Assembly (NCBI GenBank): GCA_022559985.1 | Contig: JAFJTR010000064.1 | Location: 62,001-126,000, forward strand | Direction: 5' to 3' | DNA from: Parastagonospora avenae f. sp. tritici 18332-5 | Lineage: Eukaryota; Ascomycota; Dothideomycetes; Pleosporales; Phaeosphaeriaceae | Length of the DNA stretch: 64,000 nucleotides | In this document: one piece after another, positions 32,693-43,771 of the stretch | Layout: the number at the start of each line of letters is the position of its first letter | Position numbering within the stretch: position 1 is the stretch's first letter | Translations under genes and position numbers: made by a program | Notes under the pieces: model-generated | What the model saw: only the letters and a program-made list of their open reading frames with translations | What the model was told of the DNA's origin: nothing | Database searches by the model: none

Positions 32693-33321
32693 GCACAGCG
32701 ATCGCCATAGACACCTTGATGAAGCTAGGCGCTAAGGATTGCCGACGTCCAAAGAGCTTAACGGGCATGTACCCGAGCACACAGCCACCGGTATTGTTCG
32801 AAGTGGCAGCTATTGCAGGACAAAGCACCGCATGTCGTGCAAACATGCGTAGGTACATGACCCGCCGAGGAATAGCTTCAGACGAGGTTCGAGTCATACA
32901 GCTTACTCCTAAGCTCCAAAAGGTCTAACAAAGGGTGTTTCCAAGGCTGTATCCCGCAAAGGAACATAATGTTCGCTTCTCCTCAACACTAAGAATTGTC
33001 TTCGGGTCTCGTGGACCCAATTCTGTATAACATCATTTCTGTTTTCCTTTGTCTGCTTCCATGTAAACGAGAATCACGATAGACGACCGTCATCTTTGTT
33101 CTCCAGTCGAAACCGCTCGTATACCTGCCCTTTGTCTGTAATGTCATGCACAATTCCGTCGACAAATCCGGCATTCGTTTGTCAATTTCACAACAAAGAT
33201 ATTATTCTAAAAGTGTGCAACGTTTCCCTCGTGCATTGTGTGATTGATTTTCGGCACTTTTCACCAGTAGATTGAAGCATCACAACTCCACATACTTGCG
33301 ACCTCATCAGTGAAACTAGGT
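32693..33321. other. Intergenic, nothing clear
   Basis: A short frame (32689-32928) follows the bZIP gene but shows no family features. The rest is probably the 5' flank of the Ulp1-like array. Confidence 0.5.
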
Positions 33322-35712
33322 ATGGTCACAGCGCGTAGGATGGCGACAGGAGGACAAGATGGCACGTCGAAGAAGGCGAAGAAAGATGTGCCAGCCAAGA
33401 AGGAAGCTCCGGCAAACCAACGGAAAGACGATTCTCCTCCTCCTCCACCGGGTGATGGCGACGAAGAAAAGCGCGAAGTGCAATGGGCGCAACCGACACA
33501 AGGCCAGGACAATCATCTTCGCAGCCAAGGCGAGGCCTTCACAAGATTCCCTCAGACTCTTTTCAATCAGTCCTGGGCGGAGATATGGACCGTGCAGAGG
33601 CCGTTCAAGTTCCCAGTATTGCGGACCCCTCTGTACAAGAGTATGTCAGGCGTGGATCTGACTGCTGAAAAACAGCCCAATACTAGCACGTCACTTCGCC
33701 AGCTCTTCAATCGCATCAAGAACACAACGCAGGGAAATGACGTGGAAGAGCGTGTCTTCACCGAACATGACTTTCGTCAGGCCTTTCATGACACAAATAA
33801 TGTTGCTGCCGTCGTTGCATCCGGATCGACGGCAAGTCCAATTTTAGCTCTTGACCACGATCATCGGGTCGACGTCACTATAGGAGAAGGTGATACTGCA
33901 GAAACTGCCCATGTGCTTTTTTTTCGCAGAATTCCCGCTGTGGACGAAGCCGAAGCCACAGAGAACGATTACGGATGCTTCATTGAACTTCCCCCAAATA
34001 CCCGAATCACGGTTAATGGCATTACCTATATCAATGACGCCCTTGCCGCGGAACAAGGCCCTGGTGCCCCTTCACCTTTTATGATTGGGCCCCTCGACCG
34101 ATATACGATTATCGAGCTGCTCTCGCAACCAATCTTTTTCTTGTGTGCACAAGCCGACCTGGAGTTCACGGCAAAGATCAAGGATAATGTCGTAAACAGA
34201 CCTTCTGGAGCAGAGATGAACCGTCGCCACCAGCTGGACGAAGATGCTGCCAACCATATCGAGATCACATACACACCGTTGGGCGAGCGGCGCAAGTCCT
34301 CTGAGGACGCAAGATCCAAAATATCAGCTACTCCGAATGTTGAGTTGAAATACGGTGACACATGGGTTGCAGATACCAATGTTCAAAAATATGTGGAAGA
34401 TGCAGTCCATGGTTTGTTCCGTGACCGTTACCAAGATCTCATACCTTGGGTGCTTTCGTCCATCAACGATAGACAAGAGGTCGAAGCAGGCTTCAGCATC
34501 GACTCGGGTGAAGAAGTGCAAAGGCCTGTAAGAACGCTGATTACGACCATACAGCATCCAAGAGGTAACCACACAGTCCTGTTGATATACCGCATTGGTG
34601 AAGATAGGTCCATCAGGCTTCATGTCCTAGACGCAATGGTTTGGTCAACAACGGCCGCTGATCGTTAAAGAATATACGAGAACGCACGGCAAGTTCTGGT
34701 CGAAAGAAATTGGTGGCACGGTACCTTCGAATCTGCAGAGAAGATGCAGCTCCAATTTCCAGACTTCGTACTGGGTCGATTGTGCGCAACACAACAAACC
34801 GAGACACGCCGACACATGCACTATTGTGAACGCCTTCGCGACCGCAATGGGCTTGCAGCTCAATACCGAATTGCATATGCTCGGACTAGAGAATTTTTTG
34901 ATCAAGCTCAATTGATCTTCGAGTCTTTGTTGAGCGATCGATTAGATTGGAAGATCCTATACGCCTTCTTCACAAACACGACGTATGCGAGCCGAGTTGT
35001 CGCCCTTGATGACGAAGCTGAGCATGACGACGAGGAGGAACAGGAAGACGCTCTTCCACCAACGACTCTCCGTTTTGATCTCCGTGTTCAACCTTATGAC
35101 GAACTTGTTAGACGACAAAGAGCCCGCAATAGTACTGCATCGCATTTGAGGAGCGCAGCAGACATTGCCTTGGCCTCTGACCACATGGAACTTCATATGG
35201 AAAATGGTTTTGGTCACTATACCGAGTTTCCTTATGATGTGTGTGAACCTGAATATCGCAACAAAATCCTTCGTCGAGCTGCTATCGATGGTGGCTGGAC
35301 ATTTCAAACCTCTCTGGAAGTTGTAGAGGAGTGGTACCGCGAGGAAGGTTTGGCATCTCCTCCACCAGCTGAAGAGCAGGGCGCAGAGCCCGGAGTTGGC
35401 AGTGACAAGGATCCTCTCGCCGATAAAGGTGCTCCTGCCGATAAAGACCCTCCAGGCGATGAAGACCTTTCCGACGATGAAGATCCTCCTGGCAAAATTA
35501 AGCCATCTCTTCCACCACTTCAAATTGATTATTTTGACGTCTCCGAAAACTTCAACCAATGCGACCATTTCCGCAAAAGCATTGCCAAGTTGCTCGCAAG
35601 CGCTACCATCAAGGCTATGCCCGCCGATCCGCCTGTTGCACAAGCCCTAGGATTGCAAGTGGCCTCTTTACACATTCTCCAAAAACTTCGTGCTATGAAT
35701 AAAGGTTTCTAA
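33322..35712 (+). pseudogene. Ulp1/C48-like protease module A with acidic linker (frame-broken)
   Basis: First of four related modules. A Lys/Pro-rich N-terminus (ATG 33322; GTG at 33310 ignored) leads to a 400-residue region ending in the catalytic-His strand: GNHTVLLIYRI (His at 34570) and IRLHVLDAM (Asp at 34630). The frame then meets TAA at 34666, but the next frame carries the continuation: THGKFWSKEIGG, YWVDCAQHNK and the Cys helix DTCTIVNAFATAMGL (Cys at 34817). At the six-T run near 34889-34894 the coding returns to the first frame (FFDQAQLIFESLLSDRLDW), followed by acidic linkers (DDEEEQEDA; DEDLSDDEDPP). So two compensating one-base shifts bracket the Cys segment. Cys is followed by Thr, not the usual Gly. 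Ulp1-type enzymes cut SUMO-like conjugates; the substrate here is unknown. Confidence 0.6.
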
Positions 35713-36108
35713 GATGGCCAGGGTTTCTTATTCTATGACCTAGAAGAAAAGATGCTAATGACCTCCCTTGTTGACGAGATGGGTGACGTAGGGGATAATT
35801 CACCTGCTCCGATTGACCCCAAGGCCTATCACGATAGAGTAGTATTCTCTCCACGTCGAATTGGGAATCACAGAGAGCTCTTGCTGCTCCAATTCACATT
35901 AAACAAGACTGCATCCGCTGTCATGATACATGTATTAGATTCGGCAGAAGGCAAACTCTCCAAGGCGCAGCGACAAGAATACTTGCACAAGGAAGTTCAG
36001 AGCTTGGTTGGACGACACGGAAACATCACTATCAATTGCTGCTGTGACAATGGCGATAACTCGGGATCAAGGCGTGATGCAGGGCTTCAATCACGTAAGT
36101 GCGCATGA
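35713..36108 (+). pseudogene. Ulp1-like module B, His/Asp part only
   Basis: The same frame as the end of module A continues past TAA 35710-35712: FLFYDLEEKM, then RIGNHRELLLLQF (His at 35869) and MIHVLDSAEG (Asp at 35938), 23 residues apart as in this fold. The N-terminal part of the module (YFDVSENFNQCDHFRKSI) lies before the stop. No Cys helix of the kind C-X-X-V-I-N-A follows: the frame ends at 36108 after a Cys-rich run (NCCCDNGDN) unlike the other modules. A GTAAGT at 36095 might be a splice donor, but no join restores the motif. Confidence 0.5.
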
Positions 36109-36252
36109 CGTTGCTATGTGTTTGAATGGGGTATGTTAGTAGCACTGGAAATGGGGAGAATCGTGATGTATTAGGTGCTACGGAGGAAGGATCTATATAG
36201 ACATGAATTCCAGCGCTAAACCTCAATAGGACTAGTGAGGGAGTGAGGGAAG

Positions 36253-37354
36253 GTGAGATGCATCGCGCCTCGGGCAGAATACCTGAGGACCATGGCTGAC
36301 AGGGTAAATGAGATGGATGAAGCTCTCCGACCCGGTCGCCCACTGACACTGCGGCTCACCATTCGTTTGCATTATATTCTTCTCATCATTCATGTTAATG
36401 CGAACAGTAGGCCAGAGTTCTCCGTTATGTACTCTAAGCCTTACTATCTTGAAGGGCAGATCCAGCCGGGTGCACGACATGATGTTCAGAGTTCTGAGAG
36501 ACACAAAGTGGTATAACCCTTGGTCTAAGCTTGAGGACATGGGGACTACTCGACCACAGCATACATCTTGGCTGCCTTCATCGATACAACCAAGCGATAA
36601 CGAGTGCGGGTACTATGTCATACTCAACGCTTGGTCGGTAGCTCTGGGACTTGAGACGAATCCTGATGTTTGCCTGGACTGGAGCGACAATTTCTTCCGA
36701 GACCTACAAGATATTATTCATCTTGCCAGGATAGGTCGAGCAAGCTGGATGCTCATATACGCATTCCTAAGATGCCATGACTACGCAAGGGAAGGTGAGG
36801 TATCATTGGATCAACAATTCCAGAATATATCAGAGCTCAGGAACGAAGCCGCTCTTATCTCCTTTGTGGATGAAAAGAGCTCGATCGAGCAAGTGCACTT
36901 ATCTGAACACGATATGGATTCGCAGGAGCTGGCTACCACCAACATACTTCGCTTGCCTGTAGGCGCGCGGTTGCACAACGATAGTGCCGTGTTTCCCTCT
37001 GACAGATGGGACGAAGACACCCGAGATCTTGCCATCGAACTAGGCAGGCGAGGAAAGCTGGATCTGAACTATACCGAGCGACAGGCGCGGGAGGCCGTCG
37101 AAGAGGGACGGAAAGACAGAGGTCAAGAGTTTATGCGCCAGCTCCAGACATCAGGGCTCGGCTATTCGAGGAGCAACCGCACTGGGCTCCTGAAGTCTTG
37201 TAGAGATTATCTGAGTGGATGGCACTCTCACCATAACAACATTCTGCAAGAGGCCCCGTGCGAGATAGCGAGAGATACCATACGGTTCTACGATGTTATC
37301 TTCGACAAAGAAAACTTTGGAGAAACATTGCGGGGCGACACTTTCCGAGTGTGA
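36253..37354 (+). pseudogene. Ulp1-like module C with intact Cys helix
   Basis: One frame carries LHYILLIIHVN (His at 36370) and FSVMYSKPYY, where Tyr stands in the Asp position. Near 36475 the coding moves by one base to FRVLRDTKWYNPWSKL, then SIQPSDNECGYYVILNAW with the canonical Q...CG arrangement (Cys at 36605) and GLETN. A helical block follows (DNFFRDLQDIIHLARIG; WMLIYAFLRCHDY), which modules A and D share. A charged linker runs to TGA at 37352-37354, after which the same frame stays open into module D. Confidence 0.5.
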
Positions 37355-38617
37355 CCAAGTCAGACCGCCCATCTGAGGAAAGAAATGGTGAGATCAGTGG
37401 ACCAAGCAGAAGTCAATCTACCGATCTCTGCAGTCATTGAGGCCATAGATCGGCTACAAGCAGAAACACATCATGATGATGCCGGCAGGATCTTTGCCGG
37501 GGATTTGTCGCTATCAACGTCTTACAACAACGAACCTGCACTACAACGAATAATGCAGGCTGGGGAAGTCGGTGTGGCTTCACGCCCCAGGAGATGCTTT
37601 ATCATGTCTCTGTACATTGGAGGGCCACTTCTGACCGAATTTCTTGCCTTGCCACGCGGGGAAGATGAGGAACTACCGCGTCCAGTCCAGCGTCCAGACA
37701 GAGAGATTGGCCACCATCTACTTGGTGTCGTACAAGAACAGTCAAGCGAAGAGGCCGCCCCATACTTCTATGCAAGCTTCTAAGACAGCCCCAAACACGT
37801 CTTTGCCTACGCAGAGGAACACCTATCCTTGATCATGGCGCGAGCGATTCCACGTCTGGGGTGGTCGACACAACGAGCCGAGACTATAATGCCATTAGCG
37901 TTATTCACAAGCAGCGAAGATATAGATGTACCGCAGCAGGCCGCGGGCGGAGGATGGCGTTGTGGTCTCCATGTTATCATCAATGCTTCGATTCTGGCCA
38001 TGGGCTTGGCTCCTAATCACAAAGCGAGTTATTCTGATGACATATACGCAGAACTTAGGACACTCGCAAAGGCGGCCGTTGCAGGCTTATTAGACTGGCA
38101 GACGTTGGTCGCCTGGTTCTTCTGTCATCAACTTACAGTCGAGCGTAGCCTTGATTTCGTCTTGCTAAATCGTCGGTTCACAACAACGCACTTTTGGGAG
38201 AACGAAACAAGATTATTTGAAAGGATACTGGAGATTCAAGAAGAGGACCAGCTATTGGCGTCTGCGACCGTGGAAGAAGCTCTATACGATCATGGAAACA
38301 ATGTATTAGTCGCCGATAGCTCCGACGAAGATAGCGATGACAATGACGATGACGATGACGATGATGAGGAGAGCGATGTCGAGGAGAGCGATGACGAAGG
38401 ATTGACCAGACAAACCGAAGAAGTAGATTCGCCGTACAATCGACATAATTCAAAGCGACGAAGTGCGACTGCGCAAACCGGGCCGGACGCTCTAACATTC
38501 TTGGACGGTTACGACGTGGACATCGACGGCGATATAATAATGTCTGAGACGAATCACCAGGCTTTGAGTGGAAGGAAAGGTGAAGTGGACAATCTCGTCT
38601 TCTTGGAAAGGTTCTGA
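37355..38617 (+). pseudogene. Ulp1-like module D with acidic C-terminus
   Basis: Same frame as module C. GHHLLGVVQEQ gives His (37712 or 37715), and YFYASF is followed by TAA (37781-37783) and then DS, so the stop sits directly before the Asp at 37784. Reading on: WSTQRAETIM, VPQQAAGGGWRCGLHV (Cys at 37961, Gly after it), IINASILAMGLAPN, the shared helical block (AAVAGLLDWQTLVAWFF), then a run of Asp/Glu/Ser (DEDSDDNDDDDDDDEESD) and a basic patch NSKRRS. The final frame from ATG 37829 is 262 codons and could be expressed alone, but it would lack the His strand. Confidence 0.5.
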
Positions 38618-38928
38618 TTTTGTTTTTGGGCGACTTCCAGTTCTGTTGTGTGTTTCTTGTCCGTTTTCTCCTTTTAGCAGCTTTGTAATATGTACGATAG
38701 ACTGTAATAAAGTGTGATTCATGTTTCAGTTCTCATGACATTAATGCACCGGAGTCCGAACAACCACTTGACTTTAGCGTCTTGGCAAACCATGACGTAG
38801 CGCGTTCCGAGGTACACTTTCCACATCCACTCCACTCCTAATTGTCGACCGCACACCAATCGTCAGACCTCACCCAGAATTCTACCAAGACCATCCTGTT
38901 GTCACCAAATCTCCTCTCTACCGTGAAC
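38618..38928. other. Intergenic, nothing clear
   Basis: Short spacer between the Ulp1-like array and the thioredoxin-like gene; the CT-rich part before 38929 is probably its promoter. Confidence 0.5.
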
Positions 38929-39535
38929 ATGCTCGTCCGCCCCTTCCCCACGCTACTCCTCCCCAAACCCCTCGCATCCCTCGCCTCCACCCTCTTCGCA
39001 TCCACCCCACGAACTCAAACCCGCCTCTTCTCCCTCCTCAACCCCACCGCGCGCTCCCACACAAACCGCATCTTCGACCCGATCCGCCAACCCAACGACC
39101 TGCACACGCTCACCATGCTCAACGCCGCCGACAACCGGACCCTAATAACGCTCTGGAGCGCGAAATGGTGCGCGACGTGTCAAACAATCCGGCCGCTGAT
39201 TCTAAAGATGATTGAAGAGGAGAAATTAGGGGAACGAGAGGGCGGGCTGGGGTATGTGGAGGTGGAGATGGATTCGACGATGATTGAGGATCTGCCAGTG
39301 AAGTTTAGGGTGAGTTGAACGGTTGGGATGGTTGTGGGGGAATGTGCTAATAGGGAGACAGATTGCGAGTATGCCGACGTTGTTGGCGTTTAGTCGACAA
39401 GAAGCGCAGTTTGATACGAGGTTGACAAAGCCGGAGGATATGAAGAATGAGGAATTTTTGAGGGAGTGGCTGTTGAATGAGGCAAGGAGGGGAGGAAGGA
39501 TGGGAGGTGGTGGTGGAGGGGTATTTGGTTGGTAG
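38929..39535 (+). CDS. Mitochondrial thioredoxin-like protein
   Basis: A 184-residue redox protein. Exons 38929-39309 and 39362-39535 (TAG); the 52-nt intron joins VKFR to IASMPTLLAF, the cis-Pro loop of the fold. The start is the ATG at 38929; the open frame upstream begins on TTG. Residues 1-50 are Arg/Ser/Leu-rich without acidic residues, as a mitochondrial presequence should be. The active site is WCATC (Cys81 and Cys84), with Ala-Thr in place of the common Gly-Pro. The C-terminal half ends in a Gly-rich tail (GGRMGGGGGGVFGW). It is convergent with the membrane-protein gene 150 bp downstream. Confidence 0.87.
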
Positions 39536-39688
39536 TGCGTGAGCATACGAGGATTGCTGGTCTGACACGCATCAGGCACGGCGAAGGACGAGACGAAAGA
39601 ATGAAGTCGAGGTTGTATGAATGCGCGGCTGTAAGTATGACTCGGGATCATGCAATAATAGAGCTAATGTTATGTCTAGTTGCGCGAC

Positions 39689-40876
39689 TCAGTCACGATC
39701 CTTCGACTTCGTGAAGCCTTGCCTGATGTCCTGCCGGCCCTCGAGATACGTCTGACAGGCGCTCATTGCCGGCAGCAGGAGCATCACAACACTCAGCGTT
39801 TGCCCGAAGCCCCATATATTCTCACCTTCGTCCTGAAGCCCACAAAATCTTCTTGGGTCCTTCGGTGTCGCGAATTTCTGCGAGAGCACCAATATGGCGG
39901 AAAGGATAGCAAGAAGTATTTGGACACCAAAAGCGATGAGCGGGTTGAGGAAGAGGTAGTAAAGAAGGCGGATGCCAATGTGTGCTGGAGCTTTAAAGTC
40001 GAGCGGTGGCAGAATGCTTTGTTTCGGGTCTGTAACACGGCGTACAAGAGATGCATTGGATGCGCGGGCAGATGTCCCTTTGCGCTTTGGATCATAGAGA
40101 ATGCAGACCAGGGCAGTCGAGAAGCCCACCAGGATGAGGAAGAGAGGGACGATGAACGAGAGCCTCTGTGCTCGGCTGCGTTTCTCTCGCTTACCGTCGC
40201 CGTGGTCGACGATTGTTGGTGGCATGGCGATTGCAGCAATCATGGACGACAGCAGGAAGATGGCGAAGAATATGACAAGCATGAGTCGGATTCTGGCGAT
40301 GAGCTTGTACTTGCGGAAGTACTTGCGAAGCGTGATGAGCGCTGCAAGGTGCGAGGATGATGAAAGTGCGCAGATGTAGAGGATTAAGACGAAGTGAGCG
40401 CCTTGTACTTCAATAGCGTTCTGTCCGACCTAGACACTGAATGTCAGCTATCTATATGAACACATCTGGCTGCGCATGTACCTTGATCCATCCACTGAGC
40501 AACACCGCATAGCCAGTGATGAGTTGCTGATCTCCCAAGCCGATGATCAACGGGTCTAAGAAAGGTCTCCAGGCATAGTCCCTCTTCCACTCCGTATCCA
40601 AGAACCGCTCTCGGAAGTATCTGATCGGCGCTCGGGGTGTGAAGCGGCCCTTGGAGTCAAAGGCTTGATCGAGGATCATAGCAAGAACAGACGCCACCGT
40701 GGTCATAACGCTTGCGAGGACAAAGGAGAGGACAACCTGTGTTTCGCCATTAGACAGCATCTTGGAGGTCTGGAGACTGTACGCACCCCTAGACCCGCAA
40801 TGTCCGGGTCCGCGCCATCGGCACAAGTCCGGTTATAAAGTACAATGCTGTCAAACGTAACCCAGGGCGGGGCCAT
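39689..40876 (-). CDS. Polytopic membrane protein, fungal-specific
   Basis: A 361-residue protein with about seven membrane segments. Exons 40876-40787, 40736-40482, 40429-39689 (TGA); all joins are phase 0, with donors GTGCGT and GTACAT. Start ATG 40876 (MAPPWVTFDSIVLYN) was chosen because upstream frames (e.g. from 40977) read through the same DNA in another phase. Seen: NRTCADGADPDIAGLG at the N-terminus (extracellular-looking), VVLSFVLASVMTTVASVLAMI, ITGYAVLLSGWIKVGQN, a loop with LRKYFRKYKL, then LMLVIFFAIFLLSSMIAAIAM, and further helices to the C-terminus. Many Pezizomycotina carry such proteins without an assigned role; receptor-like topology is possible. Confidence 0.82.
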
Positions 40877-41284
40877 GTGATGTTAGGCTTTGGCGGCTTG
40901 TATGGGGATGTTCGATTTGCTGGAGGTGCTGCGTGTGTTTGAGAGTGAGGCTGTGGATGTGGCGGCGGGGAGGGCATTTTAGGTCAACTGTAGGGATGCG
41001 TGCATGCAAGGTATCGAGGTTCAGCGGGAAGGGTTCACAGATTGCAGAAGTGATTTCGCGAGAAAATTTGAGCTATCGGCGTCTTATCGCAAGTGTTAAG
41101 GCATGCACGTGGCTGGGGTTTGCAATGGCAGGAGCAGACGGAAGCCGTACCCGTGGCTGCGAATCTAACTCAGATGTTGTGTACGATGATCATAATCCTA
41201 CATATTCCACGATCGTAGGTACAAGAACAATTCAAACATTCATTGCAGAGCGACTCGGTCTACAGGGTATCATTAACCACTCTA
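40877..41284. other. Intergenic, nothing clear
   Basis: A Pro-rich frame on the minus strand (40789-40977) overlaps the membrane-protein gene but lacks support. The rest shows no gene. Confidence 0.5.
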
Positions 41285-43444
41285 CTATTGCTTGCTCTTC
41301 GCCTTGATACGGGCTGCAAGTTTCTTCACGTCATCGTCGCCAGCACCACCTGAGTCTTTCTTCGACTTCTTGGTCTCTGGCTCATGCTCCTGCTCATCGT
41401 CCGCCCTGATCTGCTTTCGCTTCTTGCGGCCCTCCTCGAGCAGGGCCTTCATGCCCTGTGTCTCCTTGAACCTTGGGTTTGTTGGGTCAATAGCAAACTC
41501 GTGGCTCTCGTAAAGTTTCGCGAAACGTGGGTCTGTTGTGTTGATCTTGAAGTTGTCTTCCATCACCGGTACACTCGTCTTTGCCTTCTTGCCCTTCTTC
41601 TTGGCCTTTTCGGCTTTGGCAATCTCCTTCATGTCGAAGTGCCGCAGTTTGGCGTCGTCATTATCAGCCATGAGCAGCTCAAGATTAGCGCGCTCAGCAG
41701 CAGTTGCTTCGGCCTCCTGTTCTTCTTCTTCCCGCTTCTTCGCCTTCTTTGACTTCTTCGATTCAGCTTTCTCGGCCTTCTCGGCCCGCTCCATCTCTTC
41801 GGGGTCAGACGCGAAGAAGGGGTCATTGAAGGGGTCTTCTTCGTCGCCATTGGCTTCCGCATCGGCAGGTTCATCACCCTCTTCATCAGGGTCGCGGCCT
41901 TCTCTCCTAGCCTTCGCCCGCTCCTTTCGCCTAGCCTTCCTCTCTTTTTCTTTGCGCACGTACTTCTCCATGGTCGTTTCGTGGATGGGAATCTCATTCT
42001 CGAATACTGAGCCTTTGCTCTCGTTGTTCAACAAGCCACCCGTGAAAGTGATCTCCATCTCTCCATGTGGCTTGGGGAAGTCGCGATCTCGCTTAGCTGA
42101 AGCTTTTTGCTTTGGCTTAGACGATTTGCCTGGGGCTTCTAGACCTAGCGCAGCACGCAATTTGCTTGCCTTGTCCGCTTTTTCGACCTCCTCCTCATCT
42201 TCTGAAGATGATGAGTCTGATCCAAGGTATGCTTTCAGCTCATTCTCATCGATGTCCTTCCGAGAGAAGGCTCGCTTCTGCACTTCTTTCCGCGTGGTGT
42301 CATCGGCGTCCCAGGTTAATTTGACCTTCGAGTGCGTGAGCGCATCCGTGCTGAACTCGTTCGGCTTGTAACCATCTGGTAGTTTGTCGCATTCGTCATG
42401 GGTGTCTTGGTCGAAGGTCGTACCGTCCGGCACAAATCGGAGGTCGAAGAAGTTTGCACTCGTTAAGTATTCTCGGCCATCCAGGTTGTCGTATATCGAC
42501 TTTGCAACATTCGCTGAAGAGCATGTGATGACCGCGTAGTAGTATCGCAGACGATCTAGTTGGTAGCTCCGCAATGCTGTGGAGTCAAACTCCTCGCCGG
42601 TCTCCTCTTTCCCCAACTCTATTTTAGCATCCGCTTCGGCTTCGGAATCAGAGTGCTCCGAATCCTCCTCTAAAGCGACGAGGTCGTCCTTGCTCTTGCT
42701 CGAGGATGCAAAGATCTCGCGCGGCGGGCCCTCGATTTCTTCGCGCTGCAGTCGCTCCATGCCGAAATCGCTGGGGTAAATGACAACGTTCAGTATGCGA
42801 CCGCCCGGTGGTACGAACGAATTTGCTACGCCCATGATGTCGATCGCCCTCATGTTGTCCCAGTCCATATTCACGGCTGCCAGGCGCGATGAGATATCAC
42901 CAGTTGGCACCGCGTTATCCTCGCCAGCCAGCTCTGTCTCATCCTCGATGTCTTCATTTTCTTCGCCATCTGAGCTCTCGTCCGATGACGACTCTAGCCC
43001 ACCGTCTCGTATAGGGTCAAATCCCTGCTTTTGCACTCGCGCCAATTCTTTAGCAACAGCCTTGTCGCGCTTGTTGCCCGAAGGTTGTAGCTCCTCCTCT
43101 TCAACCTCATCTTCTTCTTCGCTATCCACCTCGTATAGCCTGTCGATAGCCTTCTTACCTTCCTCTTTCGAGATTTTGCGCCCATATTTGTCTACCGTCG
43201 CTTTGTTGTAGAAATCAGGATCGCTTCGAACTCGGGCAAAACGAGGGTCAAGCTTGGTCTTTGCATGCTTCTTGGACGGCAGCCGAAACTTTGGGTCGTT
43301 CTGGAAATTCGCGAATCGATCGTCACCTATGATATCTTGTTAGCGCGTGATCAGAGATAGCTATAAAAATGGCCAGTACTGACTAGCTACAGCTGTGGAA
43401 GCAGCAATCTTCACGGGTATCGTTTGGCGCTTTGGAAGAGGCAT
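41285..43444 (-). CDS. ESF1: Pre-rRNA-processing protein ESF1
   Basis: Nucleolar factor needed for 18S rRNA maturation (small-subunit processome). Exons 43444-43384 and 43326-41285 (TAG); the 57-nt intron (GTCAGT...CATAG) joins MPLPKRQTIPVKIAAST-type N-terminus to DDRFANFQNDPKF. 700 residues. Landmarks are DPRFARVRSDPDF, NMDWDNMRAIDIMG, the RNA-binding-like LNVVIYPSDFGMERLQ and LDRLRYYYAVITCSS, and at the C-terminus the NUC153 motif INTTDPRFAKLYESHEFAIDP (read here as TTDPRFAKLYES and HEFAIDPTNPRF). Long acidic and Lys-rich stretches alternate, as in yeast Esf1. It is divergent from the 55-residue protein gene. Confidence 0.93.
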
Positions 43445-43771
43445 TGTAGTTTGCGACGTTGTGCTGTGGACTCGAAGGAAGCATGAGAGTGCGCATAACT
43501 TTTCTGCCAGGGCGGTGGGGCGCCGGACCGTAATGACGCTGATTAGTTCACTTGTCGGAGGTCCCTAGCTCCATGATCGACAGCTGGGGATATGACATCT
43601 AAATTGGGGCAGGCGCGGCGTCATCACCACGAGGGGGAATCTCCTCACACGACAAACCTCGGAAGAGGTTTGCTCTCTAAATCTTCTCGAGCGACCCAGT
43701 AATACTCCAATCCCTTACTACCCGCGTCCTGGCCCTATTTACATTAATCACACATCCTTGACGGCGCAAGA
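43445..43771. promoter_or_regulatory. Divergent promoter of ESF1 and the 55-residue protein
   Basis: A 327-bp region without TATA box. The pyrimidine-rich part before 43772 fits a plus-strand core promoter. No repeated motif is seen. Confidence 0.4.

Noticed and set aside
34666..34668. TAA as a simple in-frame nonsense codon in module A
   Set aside because: The continuing homology (THGKFW, YWVDC, the Cys helix) is in the next frame, so a frameshift before the TAA explains the data better.
35640..35730. 63-nt intron removing TAA 35710 (GTGGCC...GGCCAG)
   Set aside because: The donor is poor and it would delete residues that fit the module; kept only as a weak alternative to a nonsense change.
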